DNA from: JAWXBG01 sp044375415
GTDB taxonomy: Bacteria > Bacteroidota > Bacteroidia > Flavobacteriales_D > Sanyastnellaceae
Direction of reading: 5' to 3'
Assembly: GCA_044375415.1 (NCBI GenBank)
Contig: JBILMS010000027.1
Location: forward strand, 1-43,297
Length of the DNA stretch: 43,297 nt
Part shown: piece by piece, positions 23,546 through 32,162 of the stretch
How positions within the stretch are numbered: position 1 is the first letter of the stretch
How the letters are laid out: each line of letters starts with the position of its first letter
Notes under the pieces: generated by a model
The model's input: the letters and a program-made list of their open reading frames with translations, nothing else
Database searches by the model: none
Told to the model about the DNA's origin: nothing
Translations under genes and position numbers: made by a program

Positions 23546-25171
23546 TTATTTGCGAACCCGTTTTAAGTCGAGCATGTTTAAGGGATTTGTTTGAAATCCA
23601 TTAATTTCATTGCGAATAAAATGTGAAACTTGATCGTAAAATAAGGGGATAACAATAGCCTCTTCCATGATCATTTTATTCATTTCAAAGTACATTTCCG
23701 TTCTTGCACTATCGTTTGATTCAATAGACGCTTTTTGGTAAAGATCATCATACTCCGAATTACTGTAATGCATATAGTTCGGGCCTGCCGGACAAAAATT
23801 TCTCGTCAGAAAAACGCTTAAGAAATTCTCCGCATCAGCATAATCCGCCAACCATGATTTGCGAAACATCTCGAGTTGAGCTTTAGCCGACATCTCTTTA
23901 AAAGTGTTTCCTTGCATAATGTTGATTTTAACTTTTATCCCAAGTTTGCTTAAAGAATGTTGAGTGTATTCTAGTAAATCCGTATAGTCGCCGGTAGCTG
24001 TAATGGTTATCTCAGACAAGCCAAGTCCTCCGGGGAAACCGGATTCAGCCAGCAGTTTTTTTGCCATCTCCGGATTGTAAGAATAGTAGCTGGTGTCCCT
24101 TGTGCCGTTAAGTAATGTAGGTGGTACAAATCCTTTATCGGCAGGATATACAGAGTTATTTCGCAATCGCGAGACCATTTCTTTTTTATCAATCGCGTAG
24201 GCAATTGCTTGACGAATCAACTTATTTTGCAGAGGGGAAGAGCTCGCTATTTCTGAGGTAGGATCGACAAGAATTCCCAGGTAGTCCGTTTTTATGAAAG
24301 GTGTCTTTTGCAATCGAATTTTATTTTCAAATTGGGCTTGTAAGTTTCCCTCAACGTCTAAAATTTCATCTTTGAAAGAAGCATGAATACCGCTCATAAA
24401 ATCGTATGTGCCTTTCAATAGCCCTTGGTATTCGGCGTTCATATCTTTCACAAAATCAATTTGAACAGCATTGAGGTATGGAAGCCTTTTACCCGCTTCG
24501 TCAAATTGCCAATAAAATGGATTTTTATGAAATACAAGGGCTTCATTTTCGTACCAAAATGCAAATAAAAATGGACCACTTCCAATAGGATGGGCGCGGA
24601 AATCTGTTCCATAATGTCTTACCGCTTCCTCGGGAACCACATTGGCGTATTGTGTGGTAAGCATTCCTAAAAAGGGATGAAAAGCTTGGGTCAGATATAT
24701 GCTCAAAGTGCTATCCGACTCCGCTACAAATCCTCCGTTCATTGTGGTATCAACATTTGCAAAAATCCACTTCCCCGGTGAAGCTGTAACCGGATCCAAA
24801 ATTCTTGTGAAGGAATAAACAAAATCTGAGGCAGTAACTTTTCTTGTGCTATCCTCACCGAAACAAGGATCGCGATGGAAAAAGACATTGTTGTTTAATA
24901 CGAAGGAGTATTTTTTTCCATCTTCTGAAACGGACCAACTTTTGGCAATAGAAGGAATGACAGTAAGTGACGAATCCAGTTCAACCAGTCCATCGAAAAG
25001 TTGATTGGTGGCCCACATCGTTTCAAGATCACGGGTGTATGCCGGATCGAGATTTGCTATTCCGTTGCTTTCATTATAGCGAAAAACCTTTCGAGAATCT
25101 GATGTGGATTTTCGGGTACAACCCATCACGATAACTAAGAACAATACACAGATATAAATACTCTTCGGCAT
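23546..25171 (-). CDS. Peptide ABC transporter substrate-binding lipoprotein (SBP_bac_5)
   Basis: The protein has 541 aa. It starts MPKSIYICVLFLVIVMGC, a lipoprotein signal with lipobox VMGC. The mature part shows the family-5 solute-binding pattern: NLDPAYTRDLETMWATNQLFDGLVELD, KSWSVSEDGKKYSFVL, and the conserved region around RQAIAYAIDKKEMVSRL. It should bind oligopeptides or similar solutes outside the inner membrane. No permease or ATPase genes adjoin it. The open frame could begin at a TTG 9 bases upstream, but ATG 25171 gives the standard leader. The 18-mer shared with 9745-9762 lies 17 bases upstream. Confidence 0.9.
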   Translation of the reverse strand: MPKSIYICVLFLVIVMGCTRKSTSDSRKVFRYNESNGIANLDPAYTRDLETMWATNQLFDGLVELDSSLTVIPSIAKSWSVSEDGKKYSFVLNNNVFFHRDPCFGEDSTRKVTASDFVYSFTRILDPVTASPGKWIFANVDTTMNGGFVAESDSTLSIYLTQAFHPFLGMLTTQYANVVPEEAVRHYGTDFRAHPIGSGPFLFAFWYENEALVFHKNPFYWQFDEAGKRLPYLNAVQIDFVKDMNAEYQGLLKGTYDFMSGIHASFKDEILDVEGNLQAQFENKIRLQKTPFIKTDYLGILVDPTSEIASSSPLQNKLIRQAIAYAIDKKEMVSRLRNNSVYPADKGFVPPTLLNGTRDTSYYSYNPEMAKKLLAESGFPGGLGLSEITITATGDYTDLLEYTQHSLSKLGIKVKINIMQGNTFKEMSAKAQLEMFRKSWLADYADAENFLSVFLTRNFCPAGPNYMHYSNSEYDDLYQKASIESNDSARTEMYFEMNKMIMEEAIVIPLFYDQVSHFIRNEINGFQTNPLNMLDLKRVRK

Positions 25172-25187
25172 GGGGGCCAAATTAGCT

Positions 25188-25205
25188 CAAATCACGCGAT
25201 AGAAT
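25188..25205. repeat. Second copy of the 18-mer CAAATCACGCGATAGAAT
   Basis: Identical to 9745-9762 and in the same orientation. As there, it lies just upstream (17 bases here, 27 there) of a minus-strand lipoprotein gene. The inverted partner arm found at 9795-9812 is missing here. It may be a solo end of a repeat element or a shared regulatory site. Confidence 0.7.
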
Positions 25206-25233
25206 ATATTAAGACGAAGAAGAGATGGCCGTC

Positions 25234-25671
25234 TTATTTGATGCCAAGCGTTTTTCGGATGGCTGCCGCAGATTCAGGGTTGTAGTAGCGATCAGCTTTT
25301 CGTGTTCCGTTTTCCTCGTAGCGCTGCCAATTCCCAACTTTTACACCCCTGTCATATTCTCCTTGTGATTCTATCTGACCTGTCGAATAGAAGAAAATAA
25401 ATTGACCATGTTCTAAATAGCGTTTGTCCTCCAATTTCCACTGCCCAACGGCTTTTACATCTTTTTTATCGGATAAAATTGTGCCACCGAAGATATCTCC
25501 ACCTATTTGCGAAAGTTGAAGTGTATATATCGCATTTCTTTTTTGAGTTTGCTTTAGCAAGGCATCAAAGAAGAGTGTTAGTTGTTCGTCTTGTGAAAAA
25601 GACAATAGAGGGGCCGTTAAAACGCAAAAAAGTGCAAGCAGGCGAAGAAATGAGAGGTTTGGACTCAACAT
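25234..25671 (-). CDS. Small secreted protein with MORN-like repeats
   Basis: The protein has 145 aa. ATG 25671 gives MLSPNLSFLRLLALFCVLTAPLLSFSQ, a signal peptide cleaved before the Gln. The C-terminal half has two MORN/YwqK-like units (GQFIFFYSTGQIESQGEYDRGVKVGNWQRYEENG), as in the toxin-antitoxin-annotated YwqK family, which is mostly of unknown function. The frame could extend to a TTG at 25710, but that would put 13 residues before the leader. It lies 62 bases upstream of the substrate-binding lipoprotein gene, on the same strand. Confidence 0.75.
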   Translation of the reverse strand: MLSPNLSFLRLLALFCVLTAPLLSFSQDEQLTLFFDALLKQTQKRNAIYTLQLSQIGGDIFGGTILSDKKDVKAVGQWKLEDKRYLEHGQFIFFYSTGQIESQGEYDRGVKVGNWQRYEENGTRKADRYYNPESAAAIRKTLGIK

Positions 25672-25731
25672 AAGTAACGCGAAAACGGATTGTGGCGTGA
25701 AATGTTGCAATATTTGAAAAAAATATAAAGA

Positions 25732-26787
25732 ATGAATTTCCAGAGAATAGAAAAAGTAGCCATAGCGGTCCTCATGTTAGGATTGATGGGCTCATGTGCT
25801 TCAACCGGTCGTAATACAGCGACAGTAGATAAATCCCAGATAGTAGTTGGTTTTTACAATGTCGAAAATCTCTTCGACACGTTCAATGATCCCAATATCT
25901 TGGATGATGATTTTACCCCCGAGGGAAAATTGGCTTGGAGCACGGAACGTTATAAAAAGAAGTTGGGTTCGCTTACACGGGTTATACAAATGATAGCACC
26001 AAGTGAAGGTCCTGCCGTTTTGGGTTTATGTGAAATTGAAAATAAAAGTGTTCTCGTGGATCTATGCGATTCACTCGATGAGCGAGGAAGGAAATACAGC
26101 ATAGTTCATAAGGACAGTCCCGACGAACGAGGTATTGATGTAGCCTTTTTGTATGATGACAATTTATATACTGTTATTGGTACCGAATGGATCCCGGTAA
26201 TTCTGGATGATCCGGATGATCCGAACACACGAGACATATTGCATGTATGGGGAACTATAGGTAAAGAAGAAGTTCACTTTTATGTAAATCATTGGCCAAG
26301 TAGAGGAGGGGGGCAAGTTGAGTCGGAACCTCATCGATTGAATGCTGCCGAAAAATTGCGAAACAGTATAGACAAGGAGTTGGCAAAAAACGCAGCTATC
26401 CATGTGATATGTATGGGCGACTTTAATGATTATCCATCAGATAAGAGTCTTTCTAGTGTTTTGAATGCAGGAGTGAATATTCAATCCGATAAGACACTTT
26501 ACAATTTGATGGCAGCAATGGATCAAGCCGGTTTGGGCTCTTATAACTACAGAGGAGATTGGGGAACCTTGGATCAATTTATAGTTAGTACTTCATTGCT
26601 TAAAGGAGGCGCGGTAAGTACATCCATCGATTCTGCTTTTATTGTGAAAGAAGATTGGATGTTGTTTATCAAAGATGATAAAAGTCAGGTTCCGAATAAG
26701 ACCTATGCCGGCGATAAGTATACCGGAGGATTCTCAGATCACTTGCCTATAGGTTTGAAGTTGACCATGGCCGAGTTTAAGAAGTAG
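25732..26787 (+). CDS. Endonuclease/exonuclease/phosphatase-family lipoprotein
   Basis: This 351-aa protein has an N-terminal lipoprotein signal ending LMGSC (Cys22). The EEP fold follows with its key motifs: GFYNVENLFD, LGLCEIENKSVL (metal-binding Glu), HWPSRGGGQVESEPHR (catalytic His), GDFNDYPSDKSL (Asp/Asn) and GFSDHLPIGL (final Asp-His). All catalytic residues appear present. Substrates may be nucleic acids or phospho-compounds outside the cell; the sequence does not decide. Its start lies 61 bases from the divergent MORN-like gene. A strong hairpin at 26828-26861 follows. Confidence 0.88.
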   Translation: MNFQRIEKVAIAVLMLGLMGSCASTGRNTATVDKSQIVVGFYNVENLFDTFNDPNILDDDFTPEGKLAWSTERYKKKLGSLTRVIQMIAPSEGPAVLGLCEIENKSVLVDLCDSLDERGRKYSIVHKDSPDERGIDVAFLYDDNLYTVIGTEWIPVILDDPDDPNTRDILHVWGTIGKEEVHFYVNHWPSRGGGQVESEPHRLNAAEKLRNSIDKELAKNAAIHVICMGDFNDYPSDKSLSSVLNAGVNIQSDKTLYNLMAAMDQAGLGSYNYRGDWGTLDQFIVSTSLLKGGAVSTSIDSAFIVKEDWMLFIKDDKSQVPNKTYAGDKYTGGFSDHLPIGLKLTMAEFKK

Positions 26788-26827
26788 TATACCCGATTGC
26801 GCTTTAGATAAAAAACGACTACAAACA

Positions 26828-26861
26828 AAAAGCCCCCGAGCATTTCTGTTCGGGGGCTTTT
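26828..26861. terminator. Bidirectional terminator between the EEP lipoprotein gene and the histone-like gene
   Basis: AAAAGCCCCCGA (26828-26839) pairs with TCGGGGGCTTTT (26850-26861) around a 10-nt loop, with A/T tracts on both sides. It serves both convergent genes. Confidence 0.9.
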
Positions 26862-26877
26862 AAATTTCTGTCGCTCC

Positions 26878-27114
26878 TTACTTCTTCGCAGGAGCAGCTT
26901 TTTTAGCAGGAGCAGCTTTTTTAGTTGCTGCTTTCTTAGTAGCCTTCTTAGCTGCTTTCTTAGGAGCTGCTTTTTTTGTGGCTTTCTTAGCTGCTTTTTT
27001 AGCGGCTTTCTTAGGAGCTGCTTTTTTAGTAGCTTTTTTCGCTGCTTTTTTAGGAGCTGCTTTCTTTGCGGCTTTTTTAGGAGCTGCTTTTTTTGTTGCT
27101 TTTTTTACTGCCAT
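26878..27114 (-). CDS. Histone H1-like Lys/Ala-rich protein
   Basis: This 78-aa protein is made almost only of Lys, Ala, Pro and Thr in repeats such as KKAAPKKAAKKATKKAAPKK. It resembles the H1 C-terminal tail and bacterial Hc1/AlgP-type proteins, and is expected to bind DNA or RNA by charge. ATG 27114 starts MAVKKATKKAAPKK; a longer frame to 27210 adds a non-basic hydrophobic stretch and is rejected. The repetitive DNA makes in-frame length changes likely between strains. Confidence 0.85.
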   Translation of the reverse strand: MAVKKATKKAAPKKAAKKAAPKKAAKKATKKAAPKKAAKKAAKKATKKAAPKKAAKKATKKAATKKAAPAKKAAPAKK

Positions 27115-27798
27115 GACAAATATGGTTTGATTTTGCGAAGCGAAAAGTAGAACTAACTTTTTATCTAATAATAAAAAAATTAATATTTCTATTAACATCG
27201 AATTCCACAATTTGGGAAGGTGGCTTTATGACGATGAAAATGCTTGCGATAGATTTCAATCAATGTTTAGTCGAGTCAAATTTTATCAGATGAACTTCTC
27301 GAGATAAAAAAAAAGTATAGAAACAAGAATCGCTGTATTAATTGATTTTAAAGGTGTTTCATGCGATCATTGACAAAGCATCATTATCAAATACAATGTT
27401 CAATGCATTTGGAAAAAAAGAATTTGAAAGAAGAATTGAATGCACATTTATCCTCATTTAAAAAGGTCGAGCATCGCAATCTTTTGGGAGGCATTGTGAA
27501 TTACTAACACTCAAACGCTCAGGTCGAAGGTCTTCAAGATGGGGTTTGGGATATGATTACTTGACTATATGCATTGAATATTCAAAAAAAAATCGTATGT
27601 AATGACGAAATAGGTCCCGCATAAAATTCTTAATGAATCTCCTTTTATAGAATCTTGATTCAACGCAATAAAAAACTAACGATTGTAGGCTCACCTTATA
27701 CAGGTTCTTACTTCGGAACATAGCAGAATGAAACAAGCATGGCACAATCAGCGTATATACTACTATTTGAAATCATCATCTTAAGCGCAAGGTAGTTC
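27115..27798. other. 684-base gap between the histone-like and kinase genes
   Basis: Apart from the small frame at 27361-27507, I see no coherent gene, repeat array or terminator here. The region is AT-rich, and a 62-aa minus-strand frame at 27557-27745 has an implausible composition rich in Phe, Tyr and Arg. Control elements for the kinase gene at 27799 may lie here; no TAnnTTTG box is obvious just upstream of it. Confidence 0.5.
27361..27507 (+). CDS. Candidate small ORF, 48 aa, with a double-glycine near its end
   Basis: An ATG frame with a polar, basic composition that contains KKNLKEELNAHLSSFKKVEH and ends HRNLLGGIVNY. The helix-then-Gly-Gly layout recalls double-glycine leader peptides, but only four residues follow the GG. 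No promoter or ribosome site supports it, and it is below the length where coding can be judged from sequence alone. It lies 291 bases upstream of the hybrid kinase gene. Confidence 0.22.
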   Translation: MRSLTKHHYQIQCSMHLEKKNLKEELNAHLSSFKKVEHRNLLGGIVNY

Positions 27799-29877
27799 AT
27801 GTATGCAATGCTTTCAGGCAAAGTAGGTCGGCGAAGCGGTATGATTTTTTACCGCCGAATGAGTGCTATTGCAGTACTTATAGAATTGCTTTGCCTACTT
27901 ATTTTCACGCTTGTTGCCGAGTCGAGCGTGGAGTATGTTTGGGATAGACTATCAATAATGCTTTTGGGCACAGTTGTCTATATCTATGGTTTTAAACCTC
28001 GCCATCTTCCCACATATTCGAGAATTGTAGATGCACTATATTATATAGTATCACTTCATACGTTGCTACTTATGATGCTGGATAATTTCAGTATCTATTA
28101 TTCCGTCGGAGCCATCATCATCTTTCAAAGTTTTTCAGTTTGCTTCAGAAGATGGCAAGAAGCATGGCTTTATATAGCAGTATGGTTATCTTTTATGTAT
28201 GTAGCACTTATTTTTCGTTCTCCCCATTCTGCGAGCAATCTCACATTTGCATTGTTGGTAGTTACATTCATAGCAACAATATCTTCCATTTTCGCCTATT
28301 GGAAAGGGATGTATATATCGAGTCTTAAACTTCGCCAGAAGGCATTGAGGGCTCTCGTAAATAAAACGGAAAACGCGGTTATTATAACTGATACGTCCGG
28401 TTCTATAATGGATATGAACGAGACTACATTCGAGTTGTTCGGATATGAGAGAGAAGAAATACTTGGAAGAGATTTTTCAATCCTACGCCTTCGAATCTTG
28501 GATGATGGCGATGTTATTTCCGGTTTTGCAGAATTAAGACAAGGAAGGTTTTGGACCAGCGAAGTAGAGATGATGAAGAAGGATAAGAGTACTTTTCATT
28601 CTTCGATCTCCATTTCGATGTTGTCGTGGACGGAAGGGGAACTTTTGGTGTATCGAGTAAGAGATATAACCAAAAGGAAAAAAGAAGAACAGGAACTAAT
28701 AGCCGCTCGTGAGTCTGCTGAAGAAGCAGTAAAAGTGAAGGGTAATTTTCTGGCTACTATGAGTCACGAAATTAGAACTCCTTTAAACGGAGTAATCGGC
28801 ACGGCTAGTTTATTAGAAAGAACAAATCTTAATACAGAGCAGGCAAACTTCGTGCAGACTATCATTAATAGTAGCAATAGTTTGTTGGCGCTCATAAATG
28901 ACATTCTAGATTTTTCAAAAATCGAGTCGGGCAAAATGCAACTCGAACCTATTGTATGTGATCTTCGGGGTGAAATCTTATCCGTCACGGAATTACTTCG
29001 ACCGCATGCCGAAACAAAGAACTTGCGATTCGTGGTGTTGATAGATCGACAGATTCCCGATAAAGTGAAAATTGATGTGATGAGGCTGAAGCAAATTCTT
29101 CTGAACCTCATTGGAAATGCTATAAAATTTACCGATACAGGCTTTGTCCAATTGTCGTGTCAAATTTCCGGTCAGATGAATGATAGTCTGGATCTAAGAT
29201 TTGAGGTGTCGGATACGGGTCTGGGAATTTCAAAAGAGAAACAGGCGTTATTGTTCCAATCATTTTCTCAAGTGCACCAACATTCCACTAGAAAATATGG
29301 TGGAACCGGCCTAGGGCTCGCTATAAGCAAAGACTTGGTAGAGCTAATGGGAGGAGACATCGTTGTTGAATCAACAGAGGGTAAAGGATCTCGGTTTCAG
29401 TTTAACATCTCTGTGCAATCTGTTGAGAATCTGGCTCAACATGATGTGTTGTCCGGAGAATCCTTTCTAACAGATGAGATGAGACGGATAATGCCGCAAT
29501 TGCGCGTCGCTGTTGCCGAAGACAATCGAATAAATAGTGATGTGATTGTTTTCATGCTCGAGAAAATGGGTATACGCGCCGATCGAGCATTCAATGGTCT
29601 TGAAATGATTGAGCTTATAAGAGAGAGAGATTATGACATTGTCTTGATGGATATTCATATGCCCGAATTGGATGGTGTGCGGGCAACCAAGATAATTTTA
29701 AAAGAGCTAAAAAAGGATCCGTACATTATAGCTATTACAGCGAACAGTAGTCAAGAAGATCGTAACGATTGTGAGAATGCCGGAATGAAGGCATTCGTAA
29801 GTAAACCTTTTATGTATGCGCATCTCGAGAAAGTTCTCGCAGAATACTTCAAGTTAAAACAGCCTGAAGTGGTGTAA
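27799..29877 (+). CDS. Hybrid sensor histidine kinase (PAS-HisKA-HATPase-REC)
   Basis: This 692-aa membrane kinase has about six hydrophobic segments (21-170), then a PAS domain (about 182-295) with AVIITDTSGSIMDMNETTFELFGY. HisKA follows with H323 in MSHEIRTPLNG, then HATPase_c with N436/N440 (NLIGNAIKFTD), G1 DTGLGI (472-477) and G2 GTGLGLAI. A C-terminal receiver has acidic residues E574/D575, phospho-acceptor D618 (VLMDIHMP) and K669. All catalytic residues are in place. No output domain is present, so a downstream Hpt or regulator must be encoded elsewhere. Its neighbour on the same strand, 139 bases on, is the degenerate kinase. ATG 27799; ATG 27808 is also possible. Confidence 0.95.
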   Translation: MYAMLSGKVGRRSGMIFYRRMSAIAVLIELLCLLIFTLVAESSVEYVWDRLSIMLLGTVVYIYGFKPRHLPTYSRIVDALYYIVSLHTLLLMMLDNFSIYYSVGAIIIFQSFSVCFRRWQEAWLYIAVWLSFMYVALIFRSPHSASNLTFALLVVTFIATISSIFAYWKGMYISSLKLRQKALRALVNKTENAVIITDTSGSIMDMNETTFELFGYEREEILGRDFSILRLRILDDGDVISGFAELRQGRFWTSEVEMMKKDKSTFHSSISISMLSWTEGELLVYRVRDITKRKKEEQELIAARESAEEAVKVKGNFLATMSHEIRTPLNGVIGTASLLERTNLNTEQANFVQTIINSSNSLLALINDILDFSKIESGKMQLEPIVCDLRGEILSVTELLRPHAETKNLRFVVLIDRQIPDKVKIDVMRLKQILLNLIGNAIKFTDTGFVQLSCQISGQMNDSLDLRFEVSDTGLGISKEKQALLFQSFSQVHQHSTRKYGGTGLGLAISKDLVELMGGDIVVESTEGKGSRFQFNISVQSVENLAQHDVLSGESFLTDEMRRIMPQLRVAVAEDNRINSDVIVFMLEKMGIRADRAFNGLEMIELIRERDYDIVLMDIHMPELDGVRATKIILKELKKDPYIIAITANSSQEDRNDCENAGMKAFVSKPFMYAHLEKVLAEYFKLKQPEVV

Positions 29878-29956
29878 ATTTTACATTTCCGGACTTTTAA
29901 CAATAGCTCGGTTTTCATGTGGATAAACTGTGGTATATTAATATAGTATAAATTTA

Positions 29957-29964
29957 TATCTTTG
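29957..29964 (+). promoter_or_regulatory. -7 promoter box of the degenerate kinase gene
   Basis: TATCTTTG matches TAnnTTTG exactly and lies 20 bases before the CTG at 29984 and 53 before the TTG at 30017. It suggests the second kinase has its own promoter. No clear -33 TTG is seen. Confidence 0.5.
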
Positions 29965-30016
29965 ATGCGTAATAGATTCTCATCTGAAACTGAGAAAATC
30001 ATACCTCTTTCTCCTG

Positions 30017-32092
30017 TTGGCGTTGACCTGCGTGGCATCGTCGGGGATATTTTTTCTGTTTAATGCCGGTCTCGAGGATGATTATTCCAATAAAATCACC
30101 TTAAGTACTCGTCAAAAGTCTACAACATTCGAATTGTCGAATTTGCTGCGCGATTTTGAGGATAATGCCGTTACAGAGGATAATTATCGCCATATCCTAG
30201 ATCAAATCGAGGTGGTTAGGAAACGTTGGTCCAATGCTCAAAAGGCATTTGTAAACGGCAGCGAACTCTTCAAAATTTCTGCGGAAAGAAGCCAGGATGC
30301 CAATGCTCTTGTTAACCTTCTTTCTCCGATTTATATACAAGTGGCTGATAAACTGGCACTACTTAATTCATCGGATAAGTCTTCTATTAGTTCATCCTTA
30401 GTTGAAATTCGGGGCCAATTAGCCGAATATGCGGAGGTGGTTAATGATCTTTCGCAACAATGGGTGAAAGAAAAGGAGCAATTCAGGCACAGGTCGTTTT
30501 TGATTCTGATAGGTTTGATCGTCTTCTCGCTCGTCCTATTAGTAGTCGGTTTCGTGTTTTTAATTTATCCATACCTGCGTTTTGCTAAAAAGGCGAATAC
30601 TGAAACAGAAGTTATGTCTAATAGGCTGGATGCCGAGAAAAAGCAACGTGTTGCATTAATGACCGACATAAATCTTCAATTGCGCACTCCTCTTTCTGCA
30701 ATAATTGGCACTTCTGAATTGATGTTACGATGGGAACTCGATGTGAAACAGCAGGAGAGTGTGCGTTCTCTTTTGGGAAGTGCAGGAAACATTATGCACG
30801 TGCTCGATGATATTGCCGATCATGCCGGAATGGAGAATGGTGATGCAAAAATTTCTAAGGCTCGTTTTAATTTGCACGAAAATTTGGAGCAAGTCATCGA
30901 ATTGTTGAGACCGCTTGCCAGAAATTATAAGGTAGAACTTTCCTTTTATTGTCGGCAGGGTGTCCCTCTTTGGGTGCAACAGGACGAGAAGAGACTTCGT
31001 CAGATTTTGATGAACATATTGGGCGATTCAATTAAATCCTCTGTAGGTTCGAAAATTGTTTGTTCAGTAGACCTAGTTCATCAAACCGAAGACTTGGCGC
31101 AGATTAAGTATACTATTTCGGGGGTACATAAAAGTGCAGTAGAACAATATACCTTGACACAAAAAGAGAACTTTACGTTGGGTAAAGATCTTACTTCCAG
31201 AATTGCCTTTGAATTAGGAGGAAGGGTATGGAGCCATTCATCCAATGAAGGTCCGGGAGAAATATTTTTCACCTTGGTTGCAGAAGTGTTGGCTCAACCG
31301 GGGAATCGCACGACCAGAGATCTCTCGGGAATTCGTGTGATCGTTATCGATGAGGATAAGGTAAATCTAAAAGTCCTCATTCGACAATTGAGCACTTGGG
31401 GAATTCAATCTACTCCTTTTGATAATCTCGATTTAGTTGAAGAAATCATTGGCAGTATTTCTCGTTTTGATCTGTGCATTATGAATGTGGATCAGCCTGA
31501 GGGCGCGGGAATTAAAATGGCTGAAAAGCTTATTCAATATTCCGGAAATAAGTTGCCAGTTATAGCAGTGACTTCTCGAGGTGGTGGGCTCATACAGACA
31601 CCCTCGGAATTACTTACTACATTTTTGACAAGGCCGGTCAAGCAACTCCGATTGTTCGAAACAATAGCCAGAGTTCTCGATGTAAGTGAAACCGAATTGA
31701 TGAAGGTCAAAGAAGATAAAGGTAATAGTTCAGATCCGTATTCATTAAACGTAATCATTGCACAAGACAATGATTTGCACCGAGCGGTTGCTGAACGCAC
31801 ATTGCAGTTACTCGGGCACAAATGTGAAAATGCGTTTAATCTGGACGACCTTCAGGATAAGTTGGCCCACAAACACTATGATTTAATTTTGCTGGGAGCA
31901 GATGAGAACAAGTGGAAGTCGTTTAAATTGGATGGTAGGAGCGGAAAGCTCAACAGCAAGGATGAAACCGTAGTAATTGGGGTGTCAGAGGAATTACTCG
32001 AGAAAAAGCAGGAGTATGATGATGTGCTCACGGGAAATTTTACCGGTGATAAACTCGAAGAAAAAATCAAGTCTTGGTTCGAGTTCGGTTAG
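30017..32092 (+). CDS. Degenerate hybrid histidine kinase (pseudokinase with two dead receivers)
   Basis: The protein has 691 aa from TTG 30017. The frame opens after a TGA at 29963-29965 and has no ATG; CTG at 29984 would give a complete signal-anchor beginning MKLRKSYLFLLLALTC, so the true start may lie there. Layout: N-terminal helix, helical sensor region (about 20-155), second membrane helix (160-185), HisKA-like, HATPase-like, then two receiver-like domains (about 438-555 and 577-690). Phospho-acceptor His is Leu220 (INLQLRTPLSAIIG). The second N-box Asn is Asp337, and the G1 and G2 boxes are not recognisable. Receiver 1 has Asn490 for Asp and Arg539 for Lys; receiver 2 has Gly627 for Asp. 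Long and uninterrupted, so probably functional as a non-catalytic scaffold or partner of the active kinase upstream. Confidence 0.85.
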   Translation: MALTCVASSGIFFLFNAGLEDDYSNKITLSTRQKSTTFELSNLLRDFEDNAVTEDNYRHILDQIEVVRKRWSNAQKAFVNGSELFKISAERSQDANALVNLLSPIYIQVADKLALLNSSDKSSISSSLVEIRGQLAEYAEVVNDLSQQWVKEKEQFRHRSFLILIGLIVFSLVLLVVGFVFLIYPYLRFAKKANTETEVMSNRLDAEKKQRVALMTDINLQLRTPLSAIIGTSELMLRWELDVKQQESVRSLLGSAGNIMHVLDDIADHAGMENGDAKISKARFNLHENLEQVIELLRPLARNYKVELSFYCRQGVPLWVQQDEKRLRQILMNILGDSIKSSVGSKIVCSVDLVHQTEDLAQIKYTISGVHKSAVEQYTLTQKENFTLGKDLTSRIAFELGGRVWSHSSNEGPGEIFFTLVAEVLAQPGNRTTRDLSGIRVIVIDEDKVNLKVLIRQLSTWGIQSTPFDNLDLVEEIIGSISRFDLCIMNVDQPEGAGIKMAEKLIQYSGNKLPVIAVTSRGGGLIQTPSELLTTFLTRPVKQLRLFETIARVLDVSETELMKVKEDKGNSSDPYSLNVIIAQDNDLHRAVAERTLQLLGHKCENAFNLDDLQDKLAHKHYDLILLGADENKWKSFKLDGRSGKLNSKDETVVIGVSEELLEKKQEYDDVLTGNFTGDKLEEKIKSWFEFG

Positions 32093-32162
32093 ATCCTCTG
32101 AAGTTTTTAAAAAATTATTGTTCGGGGATCATCCGGACAAATAGGAAAACAATTAAATCCCT

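Noticed and set aside
27115..27123. -7 box (CATATTTG) for the histone-like gene
   Set aside because: It has one mismatch and lies only 1-2 bases before the ATG, too close for a transcription start upstream of the codon.
27557..27745. 62-aa minus-strand open frame upstream of the kinase
   Set aside because: Its composition (Phe, Tyr, Arg and Cys in excess) is that of random AT-rich sequence, and it has no promoter or neighbour context.
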